DNA of 64,000 nt from Macrothele yani. Taxonomy: Eukaryota > Arthropoda > Arachnida > Araneae > Macrothelidae. The notes under the pieces are model-generated. The model searched no databases, was not told the origin of the DNA, and saw nothing but the letters and a program-made list of their open reading frames with translations. The position numbers were made by a program, and so were the translations under genes. Positions 36,560-48,470 of this stretch are shown piece by piece; positions within the stretch are counted from its first letter, which is position 1, and each line of letters starts with the position of its first letter. The DNA is taken from assembly GCA_039090855.1 (NCBI GenBank), contig CM077006.1, positions 46,819,336 to 46,883,335 on the forward strand, read 5' to 3'.

Positions 36560-38580
36560 GTTAATGATGTGTATTTCATCTTGATGTGTGGATTTTCATG
36601 ATGATGAGTGTATAATGTGATTTTTAAAACACCCATTTATACTTGCGTATAAGCTGAGCCCCTACTTCAACAGCTAAATATTTGTGAAAAACCTTGACCC
36701 ACTTATAAGTTGAACTTTAATTTCATGATTTTCAAAAACATATTTTTTAAAACGAATAATGTAAATTTCTGAGATTATCTTCTATGAAAACCTACAAAGT
36801 ATGATCCACTCTCTAAATAACTCCTGTAACATTCATGGCATTATTGATGCAGCATTTTTGTATCTTAATTTTATGTCCCATTTGCAATAAGACTTTACTG
36901 CCATTTCTGGTGAAATTGAGTTTCTCAGTTCTTTCACCAAAGAAAATGGCTGCCCAATGTCAGCCTTTTTCAAATTTCCACTTTTCATGAAAGAGTTTTC
37001 TCTTCCATAGCACTAATCATGCCAATACAGCTGGTGAGAAAAAGGATGGGTGCTCACACTTGCTGTGAAAACTCAGAAGAGAGATACTTGATTGGCTGTG
37101 CCGTAGCATATGGGGATCACACTTGTGAAAGAAGCCTGCTATTTTGGCCTTTAAAACTAGGAATCATTTACGCCGCAAAGCTCACCAGATGGCACTTTTA
37201 CCGAGGACAACAACAACGATTATCCGCTGCTGGTGGCGGGTGGGTGTGCTGTCTTACAGAATTAAATCGCATAAATTTTCTCCATAATCACCAGAATTGT
37301 TTTGTTTTTTCTTGCAAAAGTGTCAATGAATTATATTATATGACTAATAAATAACATTGATGGTATAATTTATCAGTCCTCTCCCGTAATCTAACATTCT
37401 GATGTGATCAACGAAGTTATACATTTCGGGACACATTAAATACATCAATGACCTGCTATATAGAATCTTAATATATGTATATTTTTAAGTAATTCATTGC
37501 TCCCAAATCATTTTAAAAGGTGATATTACCTAACAACCTACATTCTTCTTTATTTTAGCGTTCTTCACATTTAAAAGGATCGTTATGCTCATGCTTTGCT
37601 GCCAGCACGTTAACTCGTGTAAAAATATTTATTTAAGAGGAGCGTAATGCTCTGCCTTAATTGTCCAATTTTCAGTTAAATTAAGTCAAGAGAACTGTCC
37701 ACAATTTGGTTAAAAAGTTTAAATTATAAAATGAGGCAGAATGGTAATTTCTCATATTAGAATGCATGTTGTACACAAATGAATATGATGGTATGTGTCA
37801 GTCAGTTATACCCATAAGAGGAAGTTAAAATGAGATATCTGGAAGCTGCCACCATGAAACGTTTGTGAAAGTTTAAAACAAATATAACGTTAAAATTAAA
37901 AACTGCACTCTTTTATGAAGTATAATCCATTCCAGTTTGATATTAACATGATTACTGCTATCAAAAGCAACGCAATTTGAAAATTCACACAGCTGAAACT
38001 GCATGAGTATCATGTAAACAAATCAAAATTTCCACAGTTACTTCCTCTAAACTTGCTTGTAAGAATATACAAAAGGCACACAGCAATACCTCATTTCTTT
38101 TATATAAAAATAATTGAAAAAAAAAACCGAGAAGTATGCAGTTTCGCAACCTATGGCAGTATACTAAAAGCTCTAACGGTAAGGCAATGTTGTCCTCGGT
38201 AAAAGCGGCCTCTGGTAGCATTGGAGAGAATCAAAAGTGCTGTTTTTTCAGGAAATTTGGCCCAAAATAACAGGCTTCTTTAATGATCCTCGTAGGCTGC
38301 AGTTGTGCCAAGTGATTTTGTATCCCAACAGCCAAGTGATTTATCTGGTGTCTGATTCATTATGTGTCCAGTTCCAAAGGTGGAGTCTCATGGTTGCACA
38401 GGGAAAATAATAAGGGATTCCTTCATGTTTGGAAGCAGGAAATTCCACGGTCTCAATTTGAAATGGAATTAGGCTTTTCACTTTTCATAAAGCAGCATTT
38501 ATTCCTATAGCTATGCATCCTACTCAGGGTGAAAAAATATTTCACAATTTTTTTATTATTTTTGGAAGTACTTCTGAAGT
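36560..38580. other. Intron 4 sequence with a weak inverted repeat
   Basis: GAAGCCTGCTATTTTGGCC (37131) and CTTTTACCGAGGACAAC (37195) recur in reverse complement at 38259-38279 and 38190-38206, in mirrored order. This points to an old fold-back element of about 1.2 kb. ACTTGCGTATAAGCTGAGCC at about 36647 resembles pogo/Tigger-type ends. No transposase recognised. Confidence 0.45.
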
Positions 38581-40575
38581 GTTATGTGAACCCTTCTGCT
38601 GCTGTTGCCAGTGATTTGTTTACCTTTGAGATTGTGGCTCTCAGTGTGCCACCACGTGATATACCATATTTCCCGGTGTCGTAGATGCAATCCCCCCCCC
38701 CCCCCCGAAGTAAGTCTCCAAAATTTTCTGTGGATCCTGGAGACTGAAGGTTACATTTTTTGTAGGCCTATGCTAACCCCAGAGGAAGGTTATCTATATT
38801 AAAATGTTTACTGGTAAACCTTATTAATAACAAGACTGCCTTCATCGTGAAACACGATGGGAACGCCATGTTTTTTCTTCATGTTGCTTTTGCTGGGATT
38901 CATTTACAATAAACCACTAGGTCTGTACTACAAGACTGACACATATGGAGTTCTGGATCAAAAGTGCCACTCTAATGGGTCTTTGCCAAAATGTGTAAAC
39001 AATCTTAGCTTGCCTGTTCGAAAAGCTTTTCCCACAGTCATAGCTGAAAAACAAGTGGTATCTTCGCTTGGCAATTCTCCGGCAAACCACTTAAAGAGAA
39101 AAAATTACTTTTCACACTTAACAAAAACAAGGCATTAATTAGCCGCCATTACAATATTACTGTAGTAAGATTTATTCTTTCTCCTTGTTTCTCTCTCAGT
39201 TCCTGCTTCATTCCTTTCATGATGTTATCTTTGACTCATGTGACTCGAGTGCAGTGTGGCTGACCTTATGTGTAGAGGTTAAATTTGCATTGCTTTTAAT
39301 CTTTATGAAGGTGCTGAGACCTTATTTTTATGCTGTTTTTTTCTCAAAATTTTGCATTTAAAAATTGGAGTGCATCCTTGACGTTCTGGGAAATATAATA
39401 AATAGTGAAATGCAAAACGGTCGGGGCTTTTTTTTTTTTTTTGTAAGAATACCTGTATACATGTATATATTTCAATGAACACAAGTAAAATATATATATA
39501 ATGAAAGGTAAAGAAATCTCTAATCGTTATTTTCTTCTTACTTTGGTATGAAATGAATATCTCCTTTTGCATCGCATGTATTCCATTGGCTAATGGAAAG
39601 TGCTGTTTCTTCACGATGTCGTGAGAGCAGAATAATCATACCTGCCAGTTATTGTACATAGCTATTCTGCCCTCTCAATTTGGGGTGGGGATGCATAGAT
39701 TTATATCATTTTAATATACTTAAATAAGCATTAGTCAGGAAATAATCATACTGAGGAAACTATGTAAGACCTGGAATGAGAGAAAAGCGATTTTGGGTCA
39801 AAAATTACTTGACCAACATATGAGGATTAAAATGTTCATGTGGATTACCTTATATAAGAGAAGAAAAATAGGGCATACATTTTATTAAATAGATTGAACA
39901 AACATAAAGCCACCATTAAAAATATTTCCAATAAAACAGGGCTTGATCAACACGTGCAGCAAACAGAACACAAAATGGACTAGGACTCTCTAATGCTGAT
40001 TAAGCAACAAAAAAGCACATGTATCCATAAACTGAAAGAATCATTAGAATTTTTTTAAATGAAAAGTAGCAACATCAACGACCACACAGGTTTGCATATC
40101 CACCCAACATAATCGCCAATACTTTAGAAATAACTCCTGAAGAGGAATGAGAATTTAATTGAAAAATTTGAGGTAAAATATCCAATAAGCATTTTTATGA
40201 ATAAAAATTCGTTTTGTTTCAAATAGTTTGAACAGGTCTTCACATGCACTTGCATGAATACACTTCATTATTCCCAGAAACTACACACAAATGGTCATGT
40301 CATTTTATAGTCATATCTCATATAGCTAGAAATCAATTATATTCCTGCTTCTTTGTGTGCAGCTATGAAGAAAATCAGTAATACCCCTGTTCCACTTCAG
40401 CTTTTACACTTAAGCCTTTGTGGCAGAGTTAATCTATCCACAGAGTTTTGTTAGATGGCAAAGTTGAAAATTAACATGGGAGATTCTGAATATTGTACCT
40501 AGTTCATGGTAAAAGTATGTGTAAAATAAATTTGTATGTTATGATTTACATGTTCACATCTTGTTATTTGCATAG
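38581..40575. other. Intron 4 sequence before exon 5, nothing recognised
   Basis: Contains a C run at 38692-38706 and a T run near 39428-39441. The open frame at 38857-39138 has no recognisable product. A CATATTTCCCGGTGTCGTAG segment at about 38665 might be a pogo-type terminus. Confidence 0.4.
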
Positions 40576-40629
40576 GGATTTGAGGGACCAAGAGGTGAAA
40601 TGGGACCACCTGGACCAAATGGTGAAAAG
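40576..40629 (+). CDS. Collagen exon 5 of window (54 bp)
   Basis: Reads GFEGPRGEMGPPGPNGEK, six triplets. Acceptor TTGCATAG, donor GTATGT. Phase 0 at both ends. Confidence 0.93.
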
Positions 40630-41283
40630 GTATGTGATTTCTTGCAGTCAGTTTATATTTCATTTATGTTGCTGCACTAAGATTTCAAATTAATAACCTC
40701 ATTGAAGCTGGTGCTATTTAAAATTTTTTGCGTGTTAATCCTAGGTAAAAAAAATTGTATTTTTTTATATTGTAGTTTTGCTTGGTGGGTATGTTATAAA
40801 TTTCTGCTTCTTGTAGGAGATTTGTTTTGTTCTTAGAAAGACGTTTCTGTGTTTTTCATTTACTTTCTATCGGGTTATTCATGTTATTTATGTTATATTT
40901 TATCATAAAGCTTATACATTATTTGTTTGCTTATACATTTTATTTATTTCATTTTATGAAACAAATAATGTAAAAGAAAAAGAAAAAAATGCCATGCTTA
41001 TATCTTGCGCAAATTTCTTTGACTATTTTGGACATTTTTACAATAAATCAAAACTGCAGAAACAGTTACATAATGTTTAGAACTTTGATGTTTGTTGTTT
41101 TTAAGTTGAATTTTTATACACTTTGATTCACAAAGAAGTATACAGTTTCCAGATGCTGTAAAACAGTAACAGTTGAAGACACAGACCACAACTGCGAACC
41201 GTTAGGTAGATGTACTGATAAAGTTTGTGTCCTGCTACTGAGGGAAATGACGTAGGCGATAGCATGCATGTCACGTGACTAGT
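40630..41283. other. Start of intron 5, nothing recognised
   Basis: AT-rich; no coding similarity seen before the mariner fragment. Confidence 0.5.
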
Positions 41284-41689
41284 CAGTCAAAATTGCAGCG
41301 TCTGCAGTGAAGGCGTTTTGTGTTCTTGAATTGAGCAAAACAGAATCTGTAACTGTTGTGCAACGGCATTTTTGATCACGATTCGGAAAAGAACCTCCAA
41401 CCAGAAAATCTTATCTATGATTGGCATAAAAAAATTTGAAACTATAGGCTGTTTGTGCAAACTTAAAAGTCCTGGACGTCCGCGTGTATCGGAAGAAGTC
41501 ATCAATAGTGTTTGCACTGCCATTCAATGAAGCCCGGGAAAAATCAATGCGGAGGGTGAGTCGTGAAGTGCAGATTTCACAGCCCACTGCCTGGAGAATT
41601 TTGAGAAAGAAGCTGAAAATGATTCCATACAAAGTGCAGATGTTGCAAAATCTCACTGATCTTGACAAGACAAAACGTTTTAAATTTTG
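41284..41689 (+). pseudogene. Mariner-type transposase N-terminal fragment, cut by an RTE insertion
   Basis: The + strand reads VKAFCVLELSKTESVTVVQRHF near 41300, SGRPRVSEEVINSVCTAI-like near 41470, and SMRRVSREVQISQPTAWRIL then KLKMIPYKVQML near 41545-41640. This is the paired helix-turn-helix DNA-binding half of an insect mariner-like (IS630 group) transposase. Several stops (for example at 41372). It stops abruptly after KRFKFW at about 41689, where LINE sequence begins. The catalytic half is not found downstream. Confidence 0.72.
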
Positions 41690-42611
41690 GAAAGGGAGTG
41701 AGACAAGGTGACACCATATCTCCGAAGCTCTTTAATGCCACATTGGAAAATGTCTTTCAATCACTGAACTGGATAAACAAAGGGATAAAGATTAATGGTG
41801 ATTATCTTATTATCTAACTCACCTTCGTTTTGCTGACGACGTAGTCATTTTTGCAACTACCCCATCAGAGCTGCAGAGTATGATCCAGGAACTTGCTGAC
41901 AAGAGTAAAGAAGTGGGATTAAAAATGAACTTTCGAAAGACAAAATGATGTACAATGCTTTTACAAGAAATGAAGATTTATCGATTGTTGGAGAAAAGCT
42001 GGAGATAACAGATGAGTACGTTTATCTTGGACTGCAGATATCGAGTGAGGGTCACATTGGTGAAGAAATTAATCGGCATACAAAACTTGCCTATAGAGCT
42101 TTTGGAAGAAACAGCATAATTTTCAAGAGCAGTATGCCATTATGTCTTAAAAGAAAAGTGTTTGATCAATGCATCCTTCCAGTGCTTACGTATGGTGCAG
42201 AGACGTGGACCTTAACTAAAAGAGACATGCAAAGGCTGCAGACAACTCAAAGAAGCATGGAGAGATTAATGCTTGGTGTAACCAGGAGAGATAAGAAGAG
42301 GAACTCATGGATCCGAAAAATGACAAGAGTGGAAGACATCATGATCAGAATAAAATCCCTGAAATGGCAATGGGCTGGACATACTGCCAGAAGGACAGAC
42401 CATCGATGGACAGCCAAAATTTTAGATTGGATTCCAAGGAACAGGAAAAGACCCAGAAGAAAGACCACATGGGAGATGGGTGGATGAAATTCGAAATTAT
42501 GCGGGAGTAACATGGAGAAGACTGGCACAAGACAGACTGTTGTCGAAGAGGCTTGAAGAGATCTTCGTCCAGCAGTGGATTGATAATGGTTGACAATGAT
42601 GATGATGATAT
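41690..42611 (+). mobile_element. RTE-like LINE, 5'-truncated, with GAT-repeat tail
   Basis: Starts in the RT domain with KGVRQGDTISPKLF. The segment LRFADDVVIFAT (near 41830) carries the catalytic Asp pair, reached by frame changes. The frame 41945-42487 reads VYLGLQISSEGHIGEEI, LPVLTYGAETWTLTKRD and LKWQWAGHTARRTDHRW. After one frameshift it continues GRWVDEIRNYAGVTWRRLAQD, ending near 42590. A short (ATG)n tail at 42596-42611 is typical of RTE LINEs. Opposite orientation and separate subfamily from the LINE at 17705. Confidence 0.85.
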
Positions 42612-44389
42612 GGAGATATATACCTAGTTTTTGCAGTGTTATGAAGATCCAGGTCCACTGGAAAGGATGAAACCTGCAAGCACCATATTGACCCTCATGG
42701 CCACCATTCCTCCATTCTGGGAACATATTTCCGTCTTACCTAATTATTTTAAAACTCTGTTCCCCTTTTTACTTTTAAACTTTTTCCTCCAAAAATTATG
42801 TAAAATTACATTTCTGTGGTCACTGAAATTGTGAAGTTGCACAAAAACATTTTTAAAAATTTGACACAATTGCATATCTGCCAAGTTTTCTGGATTTTGA
42901 TGTCTTCTGGTTGGATAAAAAACTTTTTACTGAATTTTGTTACATTTTTGGATGCTAACAAAATGCCTGTCCGTAGGACGAAATTTTTGGAATCTATGAA
43001 AATGCTCGTTTTAGCTAGAATAAAAATATATCGTGTTTTTCCATGTTTGAATTTTTCTGATAAAATCCTGTTGTTTTTTCTCTCTCTTCCTGAGTGTATT
43101 CCTTATTTTTAATTGTTTTGTGATAATGTTCATTTTTTATTTTTTCATAATGGTTCAAAAGAGTGACTTGATATTTTAAAGAATTTTTCATAATGAAATG
43201 CGTGTTGCCCTATTTCAACAGCTCTCCATCAAGATCAATCGAGCTCACATTTTATCCTCTACCCTCCCAAATTTTTTAAAGCGAAATTAAGTTTCTTAAT
43301 CTGTTTATGATGAAATTGGCGTCATTTCTGTGACTCATAAAATTTTTTTCAAGGCAGAGTGAGCTATGGCAGTAACAATTTTTGGAGTTAATTTCACTTA
43401 AAATGTATGTTTTGCCATTCTTTAGTCACATCTTGCTATAATATGTCGAGGAACAAAGCAGGCATTTCCCCATTTTTTTATGAGATTAAAGTGGGAAAAT
43501 GGTAGAACATTGTTATAGGTGACAACAGACAGTTGAAGTTCCAATTTTGAACTTTAATTTCTCTTGAAACAAAAGAGAAAACATTCACACCTTTTTCTTC
43601 TTGATATAGCAAGCAGTTTTCTGCAAAACTGAAATTTAAAACACAAAGTGCTGCTTCTCATTCTGCAGTGAAAACTGTATGGGTCATGGAAATGACAATA
43701 TTTCTAGCACACAAAGGTTAAGTAACGATTTTCAACTTGACTAGTGCTCTGAAGAAGAAGGAGAAAAAATGCTTTCTCCAGTGATAGGTAAAGCAAGAAT
43801 TGACTATAAGGGATGAGAAAAATGTTCATTCATTAAGAAAATGTATTTAAAAATATGAAGTCATCATCTTTGTCACATTTCTAGTCAGTTCTGGATCAAT
43901 AGAATAGCCAAAACTAAAAAGTTCCAAAGTTTCAGCTTGAAGAAAATATTTATAACTACTGTAGTTTTGTCTTTAATATTTTTGCAAATCAGTTTTAATT
44001 CCTACTCCCCCCCCCCTTCCCGCCTCCATCTAAATATCTAAAGAGGGTTTCAATTCTGAATATGGCCCAAGAATTGAAAGTTCTGAAACTTTCCACAACT
44101 CATATTAGTGTTTAAGTAAATCATTAGAATACATCGATTCAAATGACTGGTGTCTTATTTGTTTTGTTATTTGGGAATTTCTCTTAAATGATAAATTTAT
44201 TTTCTGCTGATATGTACATATGTGTGTGCGTTTGGGGGGTGGGGAGGGAGATTCATAGTACTCAGTGTTTTGTCTATAAACTGCAAAGTTTTTTTTGGGG
44301 GGGGGTTAATTATATGTATATGTATTCCTTGCCACATTGATTGAGTCATTGAGTCATATTATATTAACCATAAGGCCCAACTCCTCACG
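42612..44389. other. Intron 5 sequence, nothing recognised
   Basis: AT-rich with a C run near 44007. Short open frames have no product I recognise. Confidence 0.45.
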
Positions 44390-44960
44390 ATGAATATGAC
44401 TCAATTTTTATTCTTGGAATGAGCACTTTAGTGGCATCCATGTTGACACTGAAAGGAAGAGTCAAAGTTTGGAGTTGAATGCCCCACCTCTTCCATTCCC
44501 AGCAGAAAAGTTCAAAACTGTCCCCTGCCACAAAGAAAACTTGCTAACCTTGTTTTAGGATGTACATTGGCCTATTTTGAACATTATCAGGAACATGAAT
44601 GAACTGCTAGTAGTGCAATGTATTCAGCAATGCTTAAACACAAGCTAAAACTTACAATTTACAACAAGAGAAGAAGATTGTTGTCAAAAACTGTTCATTT
44701 GCACCACAAATGCTTACCCCATACGGCAGCTGAGATCATGGTGACAATTCAAAACGTCAAATTTGAGGTTCTTCAATATCCACTTACATCCCAGTTCTTG
44801 TACCAAGCGATGTTTGGTAGTGATGAAGAGGAAAAGAAGCAGAGCATACAAGCCTTTAAGGGCAGCCTAAAACATTTGGCAATCAGATCAAGAAGCTTAT
44901 GGACCTTTAATAAACTGTCTGGAACTGTAGAGAGACTATATTTGAAAATAATGCTACAGT
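44390..44960 (+). pseudogene. Decayed mariner transposase (catalytic half)
   Basis: On the + strand: AEKFKTVPCHKENLLTLF-DVHWPIL (44500-44580), KRRRLLSKTVHLHHKCLPHTA (44665-44725) where HDNARPHTA would hold the second Asp, now lost, and IQNVKFEVLQYP (44745-44780). GSDEEEKKQSIQAF (44815-44855) is the usual post-catalytic segment. SPDLAPSD is damaged. No terminal repeats identified. Confidence 0.72.
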
Positions 44961-45254
44961 TATTGAAGTTTCACTTTGTTTTTAGTAAATACAACAAAAT
45001 TGGCTTTACTTTTTGTTATATCCATATATTTTTTAAGGTAGCAGTTTGTCCAGCATCAGATGAACACTGAACAAAAAAATTAAAATTAGCTGTTTCTTTT
45101 ATCTTTGCAAAATGCAAATTATGCAGTTTTTTAAGTCCTGTGATGACCACAGTATTTTCTGATAACAAAAGGTGTAAATGAATGTATGACAATTATGAAT
45201 TAAAGAAACAAATGGTGAATGTCTTGAATTTATACTAATCCAATTTTTTTCCAG

Positions 45255-45308
45255 GGTAAAATAGGCATTCCAGGATTTCCTGGATACCCTGGTCATCCTG
45301 GAGCAAAA
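45255..45308 (+). CDS. Collagen exon 6 of window (54 bp)
   Basis: Reads GKIGIPGFPGYPGHPGAK, six triplets. Acceptor TTTTTTTCCAG, donor GTAAGT. This exon is the one most reminiscent of vertebrate type V/XI chains (GK-GxPGxPGYPG pattern), which supports the clade B suggestion. A 1.6-kb palindrome starts only about 48 bp after its donor site. Confidence 0.94.
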
Positions 45309-45356
45309 GTAAGTTTTATTAATAATTTCTTTGAGAGCTATATATATATATATATA

Positions 45357-46960
45357 TATATATCTAAACCTCATTTCCCACTGAGAACCTTCATTGGACC
45401 CCCCCCCCTTTATGTTCTTGGTTTAGAACCCGAAACATGAATGAAAATGTACCAAGGTATAAATTCTCACTGAACGAAAATAACACTGGAAATATAGTAA
45501 AAAGAAACACTAAAATAAATAAATAAACTCGGGTGCCGCAGGCCACTCATCAGGGAAAGACGTCCCGCGACATCCGAGTTAGGTTCGAGTTTCGTGCAGG
45601 TGTCAGGTTATAAGATTTTATTTTAAAAAATGAATTCTTGAAACAAGGGTTAATAATTTTTTACAAACTTTTTTTGAGTTAAGACACCTGGTCTTCCCTA
45701 CTCGAACCATAAAGAAATATATATGAAATATAACTGACTTACCTTGGCTATTAGTCTCCCTAATATCATCTCCGGTGTGGACGGTAGGAATCTAACTCCT
45801 ATCTGTAATATATCCCTCCCCTACTAAATTAAGAATGTCAACTCCCTGTAGAATAGAACTCACAAACCAAAGGAGTCGTGTGGCAACTCCTATTGGAACT
45901 AATAAAAAAAAATAAAAAAAAGGGGGATAAATGAAATAAAATAAAATAAAAAGTAAAACAAGGTGTTGGTAATCTAATGTGTGCCAGTAAAATATGTTAA
46001 TGGTTCCGGGGCGACTCGGAAGAAGAAATTTGGGCCCCAAACTTAAATTTCTTCTTCCGAGTCGCCCCGGAACCATTAACATATTTTACTGGCACACATT
46101 AGATTACCAACACCTTGTTTTACTTTTTTTTTTTTTTTGATTGGATGTTTAACGACCACCGTGAGCAACTCAATGGGCTATAAGCAGTCACCCGTCCCTA
46201 ATTTAGGGTCACTGGTTCCAGGGAAGGGAGAGAGCCAGTGCCGTAAGACAAACACAACATCCATGCCTCTCTGGGATTCGAACCCGGACCCCTTCGGACG
46301 AATGATGAGAGGCCAACGCCTTAGACCACTGCGCCACCGGGGCGGCTGTTTTACTTTTTATTTTATTTTTTATTTTATTTTATTTTATTTATCCCCCCTT
46401 TTTTTTTTTTTTTTTTTTTTATTAGTTCCGATAAGAGTCGCCACACGACTCCTTAGGTTTGTGAGTTCTATTCTACAGGGAGTTGACATTCTTAATTTAG
46501 TAGGGGAGGGATATATTACAGATAGGAGTTAGATTCCTACCGTCCACACCGGAGATGATATTAGGGAGACTAATAGCCAAGGTAAGTCAGTTATATTTCA
46601 TATATGGTTTGAGTAGGGAAGACCAGGTGTCTTAACTCAGAAAAAAGTTTGTAAAAAATTTATTAACCCTTGTTTCGAAAATTCATTTTTTAGAATAAAA
46701 TCTTATAACCTGACACCTGCACGAAACTCGAACCTAACTCGGATGTCGTGGGACGTCTTTCCCTGATGAGTGGCCTGCGGCACCCGAGTTTATTTATTTA
46801 TTTTAGTGTTTCTTTTTACTATATTTCCAGTGTTATTTTCGTTCAGTGAGAATTTATACCTTGGTACATTTTCATTCATGTTTCGGGTTCTAAACCAAGA
46901 ACATAAAAGGGGGGGGGTTCCAATGAAGGTTCTCAGCGGGAAATGAGGTTTAGATATATA
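45357..46960. repeat. Long palindrome (fold-back element), arms about 675 bp, right arm split by a SINE
   Basis: Left arm 45357-46031, spacer 46032-46044, right arm 46045-46960 including a 230-bp SINE insertion. Arms match almost base for base: GAACCTTCATTGGACC versus GGTTCCAATGAAGGTTC, the segment with GACGTCCCGCGACATCCGAG versus its complement near 46745, and the innermost GGTTCCGGGGCGACTCGG against its complement. No coding sequence. Each arm contains CTGATGAG flanked by stems (46762-46769 on +), recalling the hammerhead-type motifs of Penelope-like elements. It begins 48 bp after the exon 6 donor. Confidence 0.95.
46124..46346 (-). repeat. tRNA-derived SINE (family A), full length, with target duplication
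   Basis: On the minus strand the head has A box TGGCGCAGTGG and a perfect B box GGTTCGAATCC. The body ends GGTGGTCGTTAAACATCCAA and then an A tail (T run 46124-46138 on +). It sits inside the right arm of the palindrome, flanked by TGTTTTACTTTTT at 46116-46128 and 46347-46359. The undisturbed left arm has a single copy of that site, so this is a clean retroposition event. Confidence 0.93.
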
Positions 46961-47619
46961 CTCTACCTGTGGTTCTAGCAGCTAAGTGCGGATCCCGGGT
47001 AAGTCATACAACTTAATGGTACACGGCTTTTTAGTTATTGTCATATATATATATATATGGTAGTTTATTCTTTTATTTTGATTTCATTTATTTCATTGTT
47101 TTTAGAAATCATCTGTTTTGTTTAAATCTCATGGAAATCCATGGCAATTACTTAACTGTCCAACTTGAGGGTTGGAAAGATATGCTGTACAGTTTTTAAG
47201 TATAACAGTCTGTGTTACCTCGAAGAGTGAAATATCTCTGGATTCTTTAATTTCACATTCAACATCTGCAGAAACTTAGAGACAGCAGCAGAAATCACAC
47301 ATTGTTAATTACATGTAATGTTAATTTCAGTGTCTGTTAATTACATGTGTTGCAGTCCATTAATTGTTATAAATTTACCGTACACTACAAATATTATTGT
47401 TTGCTCTGGCATTTTGGCTATACCCCATGATTACTGTTAATACTTGTGTTTTGCTTTAGTTGTGGCTATGCTATTGCATTTTTAGGAAAGGTGTGAGAAA
47501 TATGACGTGGAATAGGTATATCTCAACTATATTAGATACCACTTTTTCTTTCCTGAACTGAAACATAACTTATCAACATATTTTTAATTAAATAACAAGG
47601 AACTATACACCAATTGTAC
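46961..47619. other. Intron 6 sequence between two fold-back elements, nothing recognised
   Basis: A TA microsatellite at 47043-47058; otherwise unremarkable AT-rich sequence. Confidence 0.45.
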
Positions 47620-47917
47620 TTAAATAGTATAACTATACTAGTGATCCGAAATTTCTTGGCGTAGAATAGAAATCAAAGTTTCCAAGCTTTCGCACATCAA
47701 CCAGATAGATTTTCCAAGAAAGGTAGACAGCAACTGAATAATAGAACAGTTCAACAATTTGAACGCAGTGACTAAACTTGACAATAACTAAGAGATGCGA
47801 ACGTAATCAGGTATTCAAAGAAGACACAAGGCATTATGCTCATTTAGCACGTGGAATCGTGGAAGGAAAACCAAGAGGCAATCACTATTTTAAGAACTGG
47901 TTCCAAACTCGTGGCAA

Positions 47918-48250
47918 CTACAGTGAGATGCTATCATTGCACGACTTGCTGTTGGTTTTGATTTCCAAAGTTTCGCGAATGCCAGTAGATTTTGGGACTC
48001 TCATTCTAAATGAGCGTTTAGTCATTCGAATGTAGTATCGCATAGATCCGTCCTGATATAGTAGAGGAATGGCATAATCACCTGCTTCATTGGAAGGTGG
48101 GGACTTCTCAGTGTTTCCCTTAAGCATGGTATATAAAGATGTCGGAGATCTGACACCAACACCAAGGCTCATCTTATTGAGCTCGTTCTTGAGCTGATAA
48201 GAAACATTTGGTATATAGGGAATTGAGCCCAAGTAACGTAGCTGTGGCAT
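47918..48250 (-). pseudogene. Penelope-like GIY-YIG fragment, inverted partner copy
   Basis: The minus strand reads LRYLGSIPYIPNVSYQLKNE, GDYAIPLLYQDGSMRYYIRM and FRMRV. It then jumps to PKSTGIRETLEIKTN, lacking about 100 bp that the right-arm copy retains. GIY-YIG is degraded to GDY...YYIR. The partner of the + copy at 48987-49467. Confidence 0.85.
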
Positions 48251-48470
48251 AGAAAGATTAGATGACTGGTTCAGGTTTTCTCGATGTAGCGATGTACCAG
48301 ATTCGTAGTGTATCCTGCCTCAGTGGCCAACTCGACAACGTTTCTCAATTTGCATTGCCTAGAAGGAACATCTGAGGCGACTGCAAAGGCTCTTCAGATT
48401 GGAGAACGGAATAAAGCTGTCTTGTAGTCAGCGGGACAGAATGAGCTGCGAAGCATCAGGTTAGGTACAG

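Noticed and set aside
38857..39138. Open frame of 93 codons with a hydrophobic start
   Set aside because: A signal-peptide-like beginning but no conserved motif, splice context or promoter evidence. Length is within chance.
45342..45366. TA dinucleotide run as an independent feature
   Set aside because: It forms the outer edge of the palindrome, and a similar run lies just outside the other end (47043); treated as part of the target context.
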